A stretch of 37,530 bases of DNA, taken from contig JANMAT010000203.1 of NCBI GenBank assembly GCA_031359995.1, positions 1-37,530 of the forward strand, written 5' to 3'. A program made the position numbers and the translations under genes. The notes under the pieces are model-generated. The model did not search any database. It worked only from the letters and a program-made list of their open reading frames with translations, and was not told the DNA's origin. Within the stretch, counting starts at the first letter, position 1. Each line of letters starts with the position of its first letter. Shown here piece by piece: positions 22,974 through 30,761 of the stretch. Source of the stretch: JANMAT01 sp031359995 (lineage in GTDB: Bacteria > Actinomycetota > Acidimicrobiia > Acidimicrobiales > Ilumatobacteraceae).

Positions 22974-25418
22974 GTGAAGTCGTCGACGCAGGTCGTGGTG
23001 ATCGGAGGCGGGGTGGTGGGCGCGAGCGTGCTCTACCACCTCACGGAGGCGGGCTGGACCGACGTGGTGCTGCTGGAGCGCAAGCAGCTGACCGCCGGCT
23101 CCACGTGGCACGCCGCCGGTGGCATGCACACGCTCAACGGCGATCCCAACGTGGCCCGCCTGCAGCAGTACACCGTCAACCTCTACAAGAAGATCGAGGC
23201 GCAGTCGGGGCAGGCGTGCAGCATCCACCTGCCCGGTGGCCTCATGCTGGCCGACACGCCCGAGCGCATGGACTGGCTGCGCATGGCGCAGGCCCGGGGC
23301 CGGTACCTGGGCATGGATCTGGAGCTCATCTCCATGGCAGAGGCCAAGGAGCTCAACCCGCTCATGGACGAGTCGTACTTCGTGGGCGCGCTCTACGACC
23401 CCGACGAGGGCAGCGTGGACCCCTACGGCGTCACCCACGCCTACGCCATCTGCGCCCGCCAGAAGGGTGCCGAGGTCTTCACCGACACCTGGGTCACCGA
23501 TCTGCGCCAGCGGGCCGACGGCACGTGGGACGTGGTCACCGACAAGGGCGAGATCCACACCGAGCACGTCGTGAACGCCGGCGGCCTGTGGGCGCGTGAG
23601 GTCGGCCGCATGGCGGGGCTCGAACTGCCGGTGCTGGCCATGGCCCACCACTACCTGCTCACCGAGCCCATGGACGAGGTCATCGCCCACAACGAGCGCA
23701 CGGGCCGGGAACTGCCCCACATGATCGACTTCTCCGGCGAGATCTACGCCCGCCAGGAGGGCAAGAGCATGCTGCTCGGCACCTACGAGCAGGACAACGT
23801 GGCGTGGGCGCCCAAGCAGACGCCGTGGGACTTCGTGTTCCAGCTGCTTCCGCCCGACCTCGATCGCATCGCGCCCGAACTGGAGCGAGGCTTCGCCCAC
23901 TTCCCCGCGGTGGGCCGCGCCGGCATCCAGAAGGTCGTGAACGGCCCGTTCACGTTCTCGCCCGACGGCAATCCCTTGGTGGGCCCGGTGCGGGGGCTGC
24001 GCAACTACTGGGTCGCCTGCGCGGTCATGGCCGGTCTGTCGCAGGGCGGTGGTGTGGGCCTGTCGTTGGCCAACTGGATGGTCAACGGTGTGCCCGGCGA
24101 CGACATCTTCGGCATGGACGTGGCCCGCTACGGCGAGTACGCCACGCTCGCCTACACGAACGCCAAGGTGCGGGAGAACTACTCCCGCCGGTTCCGCATC
24201 ACCTTCCCCAACGAGGAGCTGGCCGCCGCCCGCCCGCTGCGCACCACACCCATCCACGGCCGCCTCAACGCGGCCAACGCGGTGTGGGGCGCGTCGTTCG
24301 GTCTGGAGCAACCGCTGTGGTTCCAGACGCCGGGCGAGCCGGCGACGGAGAACATCACCTTCTACCGCTCGAACGCCTTCGAGCGCGTCGGCGACGAGTG
24401 CCGCGCCGTGCGCGAGCGCGTCGGCATCACCGAGACCTCGAACTTCGCCAAGTACGAGGTGTCGGGCCCCGGGGCCGAGGCGTGGCTCAGCCGCATGCTC
24501 ACCAACCGCGTGCCCGCCGTGGGTCGCATCGTGCTGAGCGCCATGCTGAACGAGACGGGCCGCATCGAGGGCGAGTTCTCGGTGGCGCGCACCGCGCCCG
24601 ACCACTTCCTCCTGTTCGGCTCGCTGCCCGCCGAGGTGTACCACTCGCGCTGGTTCCTGGCTCACGTGCCCGCCGACGGCCGTGTCACGTTCCGGGTCAT
24701 CGGACTCGGCCTGGTAGGCCTGTCGGTGGCCGGGCCCCGGTCGCGCGACCTGCTGCAGACGCTCACCGACACCGACCTGTCCACCGCCAACTTCAAGTTC
24801 ATGGACTTCAAGCAGGTGAACATCGGACCGGTGCCGGCGTGGATGGGGCGCATGACGTACTCGGGCGACCTCGGCTACGAGCTGTGGGTCGCCCCCGAGT
24901 ACCAGCTGGCGTTGTACGACGCATTGAAGCAGGCCGGCGAACCGTTCGGTCTGGCCGACTTCGGGCTGCGGGCGCTGCTGTCGCTGCGCTTGGAGAAGAA
25001 CTACGGCACCTGGTTCCGTGAGTACCGCTGCATCTACACACCGCTGGAGGCGGGCATGGACCGTTACCTCCGCTTCGACCACGACTTCATCGGGCGGGCC
25101 GCGGTCGAAGCCGAGCAGGCCGCCGGGGGCCCGAAGCGCAAGCTCGTCGCCTTCACGGTGGAGACGGGCACCGGCGACGAAGCGGCCGACGTGATCGGCG
25201 ACGAGCCGGTGTGGCACGACGGCACCGTGGTGGGCTGGATCACCTCGGGCGGCTACGCCCACCACGTGCAGCGCTCCGTCGCCCTCGGCTACGTCCCGAC
25301 CGAGTTGGCCGCCGCCGGCACCGAGGGCTTCGAGATCGAGATCATCGGTCGTCGGCGCCCGGCCCGCCTGCAGCCCGAGCCGCTGTTCGATCCGGCCGGT
25401 CAGCGGATGCGGGCGTGA
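22974..25418 (+). CDS. Dimethylglycine dehydrogenase-like flavoprotein with GcvT domain
   Basis: The 814-residue protein has the two-part layout of dimethylglycine/sarcosine dehydrogenases. An N-terminal FAD domain (VVVIGGGVVGASVLYHL) carries STWHAAG, where His46 matches the histidine that binds FAD covalently in DMGDH. The C-terminal half is a GcvT-like tetrahydrofolate-binding domain (ATENITFYRSNAFERVG to MGRMTYSGDLGYELWV and LRLEKNYGTW). It should oxidise an N-methyl group and pass the carbon to THF as 5,10-methylene-THF. The gene follows mttB by 10 bp, with AAGGGA before the GTG start. The substrate may be dimethylglycine or another methylamine. Confidence 0.88.
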   Translation: MKSSTQVVVIGGGVVGASVLYHLTEAGWTDVVLLERKQLTAGSTWHAAGGMHTLNGDPNVARLQQYTVNLYKKIEAQSGQACSIHLPGGLMLADTPERMDWLRMAQARGRYLGMDLELISMAEAKELNPLMDESYFVGALYDPDEGSVDPYGVTHAYAICARQKGAEVFTDTWVTDLRQRADGTWDVVTDKGEIHTEHVVNAGGLWAREVGRMAGLELPVLAMAHHYLLTEPMDEVIAHNERTGRELPHMIDFSGEIYARQEGKSMLLGTYEQDNVAWAPKQTPWDFVFQLLPPDLDRIAPELERGFAHFPAVGRAGIQKVVNGPFTFSPDGNPLVGPVRGLRNYWVACAVMAGLSQGGGVGLSLANWMVNGVPGDDIFGMDVARYGEYATLAYTNAKVRENYSRRFRITFPNEELAAARPLRTTPIHGRLNAANAVWGASFGLEQPLWFQTPGEPATENITFYRSNAFERVGDECRAVRERVGITETSNFAKYEVSGPGAEAWLSRMLTNRVPAVGRIVLSAMLNETGRIEGEFSVARTAPDHFLLFGSLPAEVYHSRWFLAHVPADGRVTFRVIGLGLVGLSVAGPRSRDLLQTLTDTDLSTANFKFMDFKQVNIGPVPAWMGRMTYSGDLGYELWVAPEYQLALYDALKQAGEPFGLADFGLRALLSLRLEKNYGTWFREYRCIYTPLEAGMDRYLRFDHDFIGRAAVEAEQAAGGPKRKLVAFTVETGTGDEAADVIGDEPVWHDGTVVGWITSGGYAHHVQRSVALGYVPTELAAAGTEGFEIEIIGRRRPARLQPEPLFDPAGQRMRA

Positions 25419-25426
25419 GCAACCGC

Positions 25427-25432
25427 TACGGT
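25427..25432 (+). promoter_or_regulatory. Possible internal -10 box (TACGGT) before the sarcosine-oxidase-like genes
   Basis: TACGGT is followed by eight bases and GTG 25441, and no ribosome binding site is visible. It could give a leaderless internal transcript for the sox-like genes apart from the mttB promoter. Confidence 0.4.
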
Positions 25433-25440
25433 GGCCGCCC

Positions 25441-27615
25441 GTGAGCGGGGGTCGCATCATCGTCGAGGGACGACCGGCCGACTACGTCGACGGTGACACC
25501 GTGGCCGTGGCCGTGGTGCGCGCCGGCGAGCACCCGCACCACGGCGGCACCCTGTGCCTGGCCGGCGACTGCGGCAACTGCGTGGCCGTGGTCGACGGCA
25601 CCGCGTTCGTGCGCACGTGCCAGACCCCGGCCACCGCCGGTCTGGTGGTGCGCCGCCACCCCGCCGTGGGGGCCCCGCCGCTGGACCACGGGCGCGACCC
25701 GATGGCGGCGCCGGCCGGGCCGACCGTGCACCACGACGACGTCGACGTGATCGTGGTGGGTGCCGGCGACAGTGGGGTCGCGGCGGCCGCCGCGGCCCGC
25801 GCCGCCGGCCACCACGTGCTCGTGCTCGACGACGGCACGGGCGACGACGTGGTCGGCGTGTACCCGGGGCCCACCGTGGTGGTGCGCCGTGCCGCCGGCA
25901 TCTGGCAGTACCACGCCGACGAGGTCGTCATCGCCACCGGTGCGGCCGAGCTCCACCCCGTGTGCCCGGGCAACACGCTGCGCGGTCTGTACACGGCCCG
26001 CGCCGCCGCAGCGTTGCGCGCCGCCGGTGTCGACCTCGGGACCGTGGTCGAGGTCGCCGACGGGACGTCGCTCGTGCGCCTGGACGGCGACGACGGTCGG
26101 GTGCGATCGGTGACGCAGGTGGTCGACGGCAGGGAGTGCACCACGCCGGCCGACGCGGTGGTGTTCGCGCTGGGGTCGGCACCGCGCGACCGCCTGGCCC
26201 GCATGAGCGACGATGCCGGGGTGCGCGTGGTCGGCCCCGCCGCGGCGAGATTCGCCCTGCCACCCTGCCCGCGCGACGGCGTGCTTTGCCCGTGCTCGGG
26301 CTCCACGGTGGAAGACCTGCGAGGCGGTTGGGACCGCGGCTTCCAGCACCTGGAGCTGCTCAAGCGGTCGACCCTGACCGGCACGGGCACGTGCCAGGGC
26401 AGCGTGTGCGGACCCCACCTGCAGGCCTTCGTGGCCGACCGGCTGGGCGCCGAGCCCGCTCCGTTCACGGCCCGCCCGGCCAGCCGCCAGCTCACCATGG
26501 GCGAGGCCGGCGCCCAGGTGCACCTGGACGCGTGGCGTCGCACGGCCCTGCACGACGAGCACCTGGCGCTGGGTGCCCGCATGGACCGCTTCGGCGGTTG
26601 GTGGCGGCCGTGGAACTACGGCGACCACGAGGCCGAGTACTGGGCCGTGCGCGAGGGCGTGTCGCTGGGCGACGTGAGCACGCTGGGCAAGATGGTCGTG
26701 TCGGGTCCCGACGTGGTCGAGGCGCTGGAACGGCTCTACCCCACGCACGTGGCCGACATCCGGCCCGGGCGCAGCCGGTACGTGCTGCTGCTCAACGAGC
26801 GCGGTCACCTCATCGACGACGGCATGATCGTGCGTGAGAGCGACACCCGCTTCGTGCTCACGTTCACCTCGGGCGGTGCGTCGGCGGCCGAGATGTGGGT
26901 GCGCGACTGGCTGGAGACGTGGAACCTGCGGGTGCACGTGCTCGACCGCACGACCGCGCTGGCCGCCATCAACGTGACCGGGCCGCGCGCCGGCGAGTTG
27001 CTGGCCCGCGTCGGCGTGGCCGAGGCGCCCCGCTTCCTGCAGCACGTGCACGCGGAGGTGGCCGGCGTGCCCTGCCACGTGATGCGCCTGTCGTTCACCG
27101 GCGAGGCCAGCTTCGAGCTGCACCACCCGGTCGACCGTGCCGTCGAGCTGTGGCAGTCGTTGCTCGAGGCCGGCCGGTCGATGGGGGTGAAGCCGCACGG
27201 GCTGCAGGCCCTGTTCGGGCTGCGGCTGGAGAAGGGACACGTGATCGTGGGCATGGACACCGAGCTCGACACCACGCCGCGGCGCGTGGGCATGGAATGG
27301 GCCGTGAAGATGGACAAACCCGACTTCCTCGGCCGGGCGGCGCTGGCGCGCACGCTGGCGTTGCCCGATCACCGCCGCCTCGTGGGCCTCACCATGGAGG
27401 GCGCCGCACCGGTGGAGGGCATGCCCGTCGTGGTCGACGGCGGCGTGATCGGCCACGTCACGTCGAGCTTCACGTCGCCGGGCCTGGGCCGGGCGGTGAT
27501 GCTCGGCTGGTTGAAGCGTGAGCCGTTCCCCACCAGCGTCACCATCGACGGCCGCACGGCCACCGTCACCGACGTGCCCTTCTACGACCCGGCGGGTGCC
27601 CGTGCCCGGGCCTGA
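25441..27615 (+). CDS. soxA: Sarcosine oxidase alpha subunit-like protein, compact form
   Basis: The 724-residue protein combines an N-terminal Fer2-like domain with four cysteines (Cys39, 44, 47, 60; CLAGDCGNC then TCQTP), a shortened dinucleotide-binding domain (DVIVVGAGDSGVAAAAAARAAG), the SoxA Cys cluster CPC...TCQGSVC (Cys283, 285, 318, 323), and a C-terminal GcvT fold (from about 380; WRPWNYGDHEAEYWAVREG, LHHPVDRAVELW). Heterotetrameric sarcosine oxidase alpha subunits are usually about 950-1000 residues. The loss is mainly between the GxGxxG strand and the ATGA strand, which may weaken NAD binding. It binds THF and takes the methyl carbon. Gene order alpha-gamma-beta-delta is unlike the usual beta-delta-alpha-gamma. 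Confidence 0.82.
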   Translation: MSGGRIIVEGRPADYVDGDTVAVAVVRAGEHPHHGGTLCLAGDCGNCVAVVDGTAFVRTCQTPATAGLVVRRHPAVGAPPLDHGRDPMAAPAGPTVHHDDVDVIVVGAGDSGVAAAAAARAAGHHVLVLDDGTGDDVVGVYPGPTVVVRRAAGIWQYHADEVVIATGAAELHPVCPGNTLRGLYTARAAAALRAAGVDLGTVVEVADGTSLVRLDGDDGRVRSVTQVVDGRECTTPADAVVFALGSAPRDRLARMSDDAGVRVVGPAAARFALPPCPRDGVLCPCSGSTVEDLRGGWDRGFQHLELLKRSTLTGTGTCQGSVCGPHLQAFVADRLGAEPAPFTARPASRQLTMGEAGAQVHLDAWRRTALHDEHLALGARMDRFGGWWRPWNYGDHEAEYWAVREGVSLGDVSTLGKMVVSGPDVVEALERLYPTHVADIRPGRSRYVLLLNERGHLIDDGMIVRESDTRFVLTFTSGGASAAEMWVRDWLETWNLRVHVLDRTTALAAINVTGPRAGELLARVGVAEAPRFLQHVHAEVAGVPCHVMRLSFTGEASFELHHPVDRAVELWQSLLEAGRSMGVKPHGLQALFGLRLEKGHVIVGMDTELDTTPRRVGMEWAVKMDKPDFLGRAALARTLALPDHRRLVGLTMEGAAPVEGMPVVVDGGVIGHVTSSFTSPGLGRAVMLGWLKREPFPTSVTIDGRTATVTDVPFYDPAGARARA

Positions 27616-27985
27616 GGTCGTGCGCGGTGTGCGGGTCGTGGCCGACCCCAGTGCGCTCGACCTGGCCGATTGGCCCGAGGGCGCCGAGGTCGTGCGCCTG
27701 GCGCCCGACGATGCCCTGGTGCTCGGCGTCGCCGACGTGCGGGTCGACGACCCCCACGCCATCGTCGAGCCCGACCACGGGTGGGTGCAGCTGCGCTTCG
27801 ACCACGCCGCCTTCGCCGTTCGCGTGCGCCCCCACATCGACTGGGTGGTGTCGTCGGCCGCCGGCACGCTGGCCCAGGGCCTCGTGGCGGGGGTGCCGGC
27901 CAAGGTGCTCGTGGACGCCGACGGCGTGCGGCTGCTGTGCGGCGCGGCCTACGCCCACGAGCTGATCCAGAGGGTCGGGGCGTGA
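27602..27985 (+). CDS. soxG: Sarcosine oxidase gamma subunit-like protein
   Basis: The 127-residue protein fits SoxG: a short two-half alpha/beta protein related to GcvT, with LAPDDALVLG, WVQLRFDHAAFAVRVRPHIDWVVSSAAGTLAQGLVAGVPAKVLVDADGV spread along it. It holds no cofactor and contacts the alpha subunit. Its start overlaps the alpha gene by 14 bp and its TGA overlaps the beta start. GTG 27596 is an equally possible start two codons earlier. Identification rests partly on position between alpha and beta genes. Confidence 0.65.
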   Translation: MPGPEVVRGVRVVADPSALDLADWPEGAEVVRLAPDDALVLGVADVRVDDPHAIVEPDHGWVQLRFDHAAFAVRVRPHIDWVVSSAAGTLAQGLVAGVPAKVLVDADGVRLLCGAAYAHELIQRVGA

Positions 27986-29196
27986 ACGAGTTCGTCGAGA
28001 CGTTGCTCGGCCTCACCTGGCACGAGCCGAGGTCCACCTACGACGTGGTCATCATCGGCGGTGGCGGGCACGGCCTGGCCACCGCCTACTACCTGGCCAC
28101 GCGCCACGGCATCACCAACGTGGCCGTGGTGGAGCGCGACTACATCGGATCGGGCAACTCGGGCCGCAACACCACGATCATCCGGGCCAACTACGGCCTG
28201 GTCGAGTCGGTGAAGTTCTACTCGCACAGCCAGCAGCTGTACGCCGGGCTCGAGGCCGAGACCGGCTGCTCGATCATGCACGCGCCCAAGGGGCTGATGT
28301 GGCTGGCCCACACCGAGACGGGCATGCGGGCCGAGCGGGCCCGCTGCCTGTTGAACCAGGAGCTCGGCGTGGAGACGGTCATGATCACGCCGCGCGAGGC
28401 CGAGCAGCTGTGCCCGCAGCTCGATGTGAGCGGTGGCGGTCGCTACCCGGTGCAGGGTGGCTCGTTCCACGTGCCCGGGTCCACCGCGCGCCACGACCGC
28501 GTCGTGTGGGCCTACGCCCAGGGGGCCATGAAGCTGGGCGTGCACGTGCTGCAGGGCACCGAGGTCACTGACCTGCTGCGTGATGCCGGCGGCCGGGTCA
28601 CCGGGGTGCGCACCAGCAAGGGCGACCTGTCGGCCGGCATGGTCATGAGCGCGGTGGGCGGCGACGTGACCCGCGTCGCCGCCATGGCCGACGTGCGCCT
28701 GCCGATCCACACCCACCTGCTGCAGGCGTTCGTCACGAACGGCTACGCCCAGGCGCTCGGCCCGATCGTGTCGTCGTCGGAGCTGCTCTGCTACGTGTCC
28801 CAGACGCCGCGCGGGCAGCTGCTCATCGGCCACGAGTACGAGCGCCAGCCCAGCTACTCGAAGCAGTGGTCGTCGTTCCAGTTCCTGCAGAGCTGTTCGG
28901 CCAAGGTCGGCTACCTGCTGCCGTTCACGCGTGACCTGCGCATCCTGCGCCAGTGGACGGGCGTGTGCGACGTGTCGGCCGACTTCTCGCCGATCATGGG
29001 ACCGACCGGCGTGGACGGGTTGTGCATCAGCACCGGCTGGGGCACGTGGGGTTTCAAGGCCATTCCGGCCGGCGGCGAGCAGATGGCGCAGTACATCGCC
29101 ACCGGTACGGTGCCCGAGCTGATCGCGCCGTTCTCGCTCGACCGCTTCGCCGCCGACCACGCCATGGCCGACCAGGGTTCCACGGGGACGCGCTGA
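27982..29196 (+). CDS. soxB: Sarcosine oxidase beta subunit-like flavoprotein
   Basis: This 404-residue FAD protein has the SoxB marks: YDVVIIGGGGHGLATAYYLA at the dinucleotide site, RDYIGSGNSGRNTTIIRANY, and STARHDRVVWAY, where His171 corresponds to the histidine that holds FMN covalently in heterotetrameric sarcosine oxidase. The C-terminal GWGTWGFKAIPAGGEQMA is typical. It oxidises the N-methyl amine to an imine in the active site. The GTG start overlaps the gamma stop (GTGA). With alpha, gamma and delta it would form a heterotetramer making glycine (or another amine) and methylene-THF. Confidence 0.9.
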   Translation: MNEFVETLLGLTWHEPRSTYDVVIIGGGGHGLATAYYLATRHGITNVAVVERDYIGSGNSGRNTTIIRANYGLVESVKFYSHSQQLYAGLEAETGCSIMHAPKGLMWLAHTETGMRAERARCLLNQELGVETVMITPREAEQLCPQLDVSGGGRYPVQGGSFHVPGSTARHDRVVWAYAQGAMKLGVHVLQGTEVTDLLRDAGGRVTGVRTSKGDLSAGMVMSAVGGDVTRVAAMADVRLPIHTHLLQAFVTNGYAQALGPIVSSSELLCYVSQTPRGQLLIGHEYERQPSYSKQWSSFQFLQSCSAKVGYLLPFTRDLRILRQWTGVCDVSADFSPIMGPTGVDGLCISTGWGTWGFKAIPAGGEQMAQYIATGTVPELIAPFSLDRFAADHAMADQGSTGTR

Positions 29197-29438
29197 TGCT
29201 CTGGATCACCTGCCCCCAGTGCGGCGCCCGCCCGGCCGAGGAGTTCCGTTATGGCGGCGAGCTCCCCACGGTGCCCGACCGCGTCACCGAGCCGGCGGCC
29301 CGCAACGTCGACTACCTGTGGATGTACGACAACGTCGCCGGGGTGGCCGTCGAGCGCTGGTTCCACGAGGCCGGTTGCCGTCGCTGGCACACCGCCCACC
29401 GCGACACCCGCACCGACCGCTTCGTCGACCCGTCGTAG
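29196..29438 (+). CDS. soxD: Sarcosine oxidase delta subunit-like protein (zinc site)
   Basis: The 80-residue protein begins MLWITCPQCGARPAEEF and ends near WFHEAGCRRWHTAHRDT. Cys6, Cys9, His57 and Cys61 match the single zinc site of SoxD. It is a small structural subunit of the heterotetramer. The ATG overlaps the SoxB stop by one base (TGATG). Its TAG stop is the start of a TAGGGT box for the TetR gene. Confidence 0.88.
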   Translation: MLWITCPQCGARPAEEFRYGGELPTVPDRVTEPAARNVDYLWMYDNVAGVAVERWFHEAGCRRWHTAHRDTRTDRFVDPS

Positions 29439-29441
29439 GGT
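29436..29441 (+). promoter_or_regulatory. Possible -10 box (TAGGGT) for the TetR gene
   Basis: TAGGGT begins in the soxD stop codon, followed by nine bases and ATG 29451. It allows near-leaderless transcription of the regulator in addition to readthrough from the operon. Confidence 0.4.
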
Positions 29442-29450
29442 CGCCCCGTC

Positions 29451-30083
29451 ATGGCCCGCACCCCCGATCTGGCGTTGAAGCAGCAGCTGCTCGACCAGGT
29501 CGTCGCCTACCTGGGCGCCAACGGGCTGGGCGCGGCGTCGTTGCGGCCCATGGCCACGGCGCTGGGTGTGAGCGTGAACGCGCTGGTGCACCACTTCGGC
29601 ACCAAGGACGAACTGGTGGTGGCCGCCCTCGACCGGGCCATCGCCATCCAGGGCGAGGTGCGCACCGGTTGGCTGCGGCGCAACCCGCGCCTGTCGCAGG
29701 CCGACCTGCTGCGCCGGTGGTGGCGGTGGATCAACGCGTCGCCCGACAACCTGGCCCTGGTGCGTCTGGGCCTCGAGGCCGGCGCCCTGGAAGCGACGGT
29801 CACGGGCCTGCCCGGGCAGGTGCGGGCCGACCAGATCGGCCTGTGGCGCTCGAACATCGAGCAGCGCCTGGTGAACGAGGGGCTCACGCCGGCCGCGGCC
29901 GGGGTGGAGGCGTCGCTCACCAAGGCGATGTTCACCGGGCTCGTGCTCGACCTGCTGGCCACCGGCGAGCGCCGCCGGCTGACCCGCGCCCTCGAGGTCG
30001 GCCTGAGCCGCCTGGAGCAGCTGGTGTGGGCCGGCGCCGGCCTGAGCGACGCCGCGGTGCCGGCCCGCACCCGGGCCCGGTGA
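29451..30083 (+). CDS. TetR/AcrR-family transcriptional regulator
   Basis: The 210-residue protein has an N-terminal TetR DNA-binding domain: LLDQVVAYLGANGLGAASLRPMATALGVSVNALVHHFGTKDELVVAALD, with the recognition helix around VSVNALVHHF. The C-terminal all-helical ligand domain has WWRWINASPDN and LTKAMFTGLVLDLLATG. It follows the soxD gene by 12 bp, so it most likely controls the methylamine operon, responding to the amine or a product. The palindromes at 21328-21363 are its best candidate sites (inference). Confidence 0.87.
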   Translation: MARTPDLALKQQLLDQVVAYLGANGLGAASLRPMATALGVSVNALVHHFGTKDELVVAALDRAIAIQGEVRTGWLRRNPRLSQADLLRRWWRWINASPDNLALVRLGLEAGALEATVTGLPGQVRADQIGLWRSNIEQRLVNEGLTPAAAGVEASLTKAMFTGLVLDLLATGERRRLTRALEVGLSRLEQLVWAGAGLSDAAVPARTRAR

Positions 30084-30136
30084 CGCGCTGGTGGCGGTGA
30101 CGACGAGGGGTGAGCAGGATGGACACCAACGGCGGT

Positions 30137-30159
30137 TATGGTCATACTTGTGACTATGA
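30137..30159 (+). promoter_or_regulatory. Promoter and operator of the toxin-antitoxin operon
   Basis: TATGGT (30137-30142), seven bases, GTG 30150 fits a leaderless start. Nested inverted repeats overlap it: TATG-GT-CATA (30137-30146), GTCA-N6-TGAC (30141-30154) and TCATA-N8-TATGA (30142-30159). Such clustered palindromes at the start are usual for autoregulation by antitoxin-toxin complexes. Confidence 0.5.
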
Positions 30160-30437
30160 GGACGTCGATGTCGTTGGCGGAAGTGAAAGCACATCTGTCC
30201 GAGGTGGTGGGTCGGGTAGCAGGCCAGCACGAGCGAGTCACGGTGACGGTCCATGGCACCCCATCAGCGGTGCTGATGTCACCCGAGGACCTCGACTCGC
30301 TGGAGGAAACCCTGGCCGTCCTGTCGGACCCGGCCACGATGCGTCGTCTGGCAGCCTCCGAGGCCGAGCTGGCCGACGGGCAGGGCGAATCCGCCGCAGA
30401 CCTGGCCGTCGCCATGGCCCGTCGCCGTGCCCGGTGA
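30150..30437 (+). CDS. Phd/YefM-family antitoxin
   Basis: The 95-residue protein has the Phd/YefM N-terminal DNA-binding fold: MSLAEVKAHLSEVVGRVAGQHERVTVTVHGTPSAVLMSPEDLDSLEETL. Its C-terminal part (from about residue 60) is the flexible region that would wrap the toxin. Starts at ATG 30138, GTG 30150 and ATG 30156 are in frame. GTG 30150 is chosen for its spacing from TATGGT. The stop overlaps the toxin start by 11 bp. Leading gene of a toxin-antitoxin pair. Confidence 0.85.
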   Translation: MTMRTSMSLAEVKAHLSEVVGRVAGQHERVTVTVHGTPSAVLMSPEDLDSLEETLAVLSDPATMRRLAASEAELADGQGESAADLAVAMARRRAR

Positions 30438-30714
30438 ACCGGCCCGCTACGAGCTCGTCATCACCCCAACCGTCCGCCGCCAGCTGACCGACATCCTGCC
30501 CGAGGCCGTGGCTTCAGCCGCGTACGAGCTGATCGTCGGCCCTCTTTTGGACAATCCGCACCGCGTCGGCCGGCGCTTGCAGGCCCCGCTGGCCGACCGG
30601 CACAGCGCTCGACGTGGCACGTACCGGGTGATCTACCGGATCGATGACGACGCCGGCACGGTCAGTGTTTTCGATGTCGTCCACCGCCGCGACGCCTACC
30701 GCGTCCATGACTGA
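30427..30714 (+). CDS. RelE/ParE-family toxin
   Basis: The 95-residue protein matches RelE: YELVITPTVRRQLTDILPE, the NPHRVGRRLQAPLADRHSARRGTYRVIYRID core (with GxYRVIY strand and basic residues expected to act in mRNA cleavage), and DVVHRRDAYR at the end, the usual HR.DVYR tail. It would cut ribosome-bound mRNA and is kept silent by the preceding antitoxin. GTG 30427 overlaps the antitoxin gene. The pair sits between the TetR gene and the convergent amidohydrolase. Confidence 0.88.
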   Translation: MPGEPARYELVITPTVRRQLTDILPEAVASAAYELIVGPLLDNPHRVGRRLQAPLADRHSARRGTYRVIYRIDDDAGTVSVFDVVHRRDAYRVHD

Positions 30715-30761
30715 CCAGACCCGAACACCCTCGACGCGTCTCCCATCGCCCGAGCGGCAGG

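Noticed and set aside
22548..27903. Very long minus-strand ORFs (970 and 825 codons) opposite the DMGDH and soxA genes
   Set aside because: They are mirror images of high third-position GC in the real genes; their translations are rich in His, Arg, Val and Gly without any family motif.
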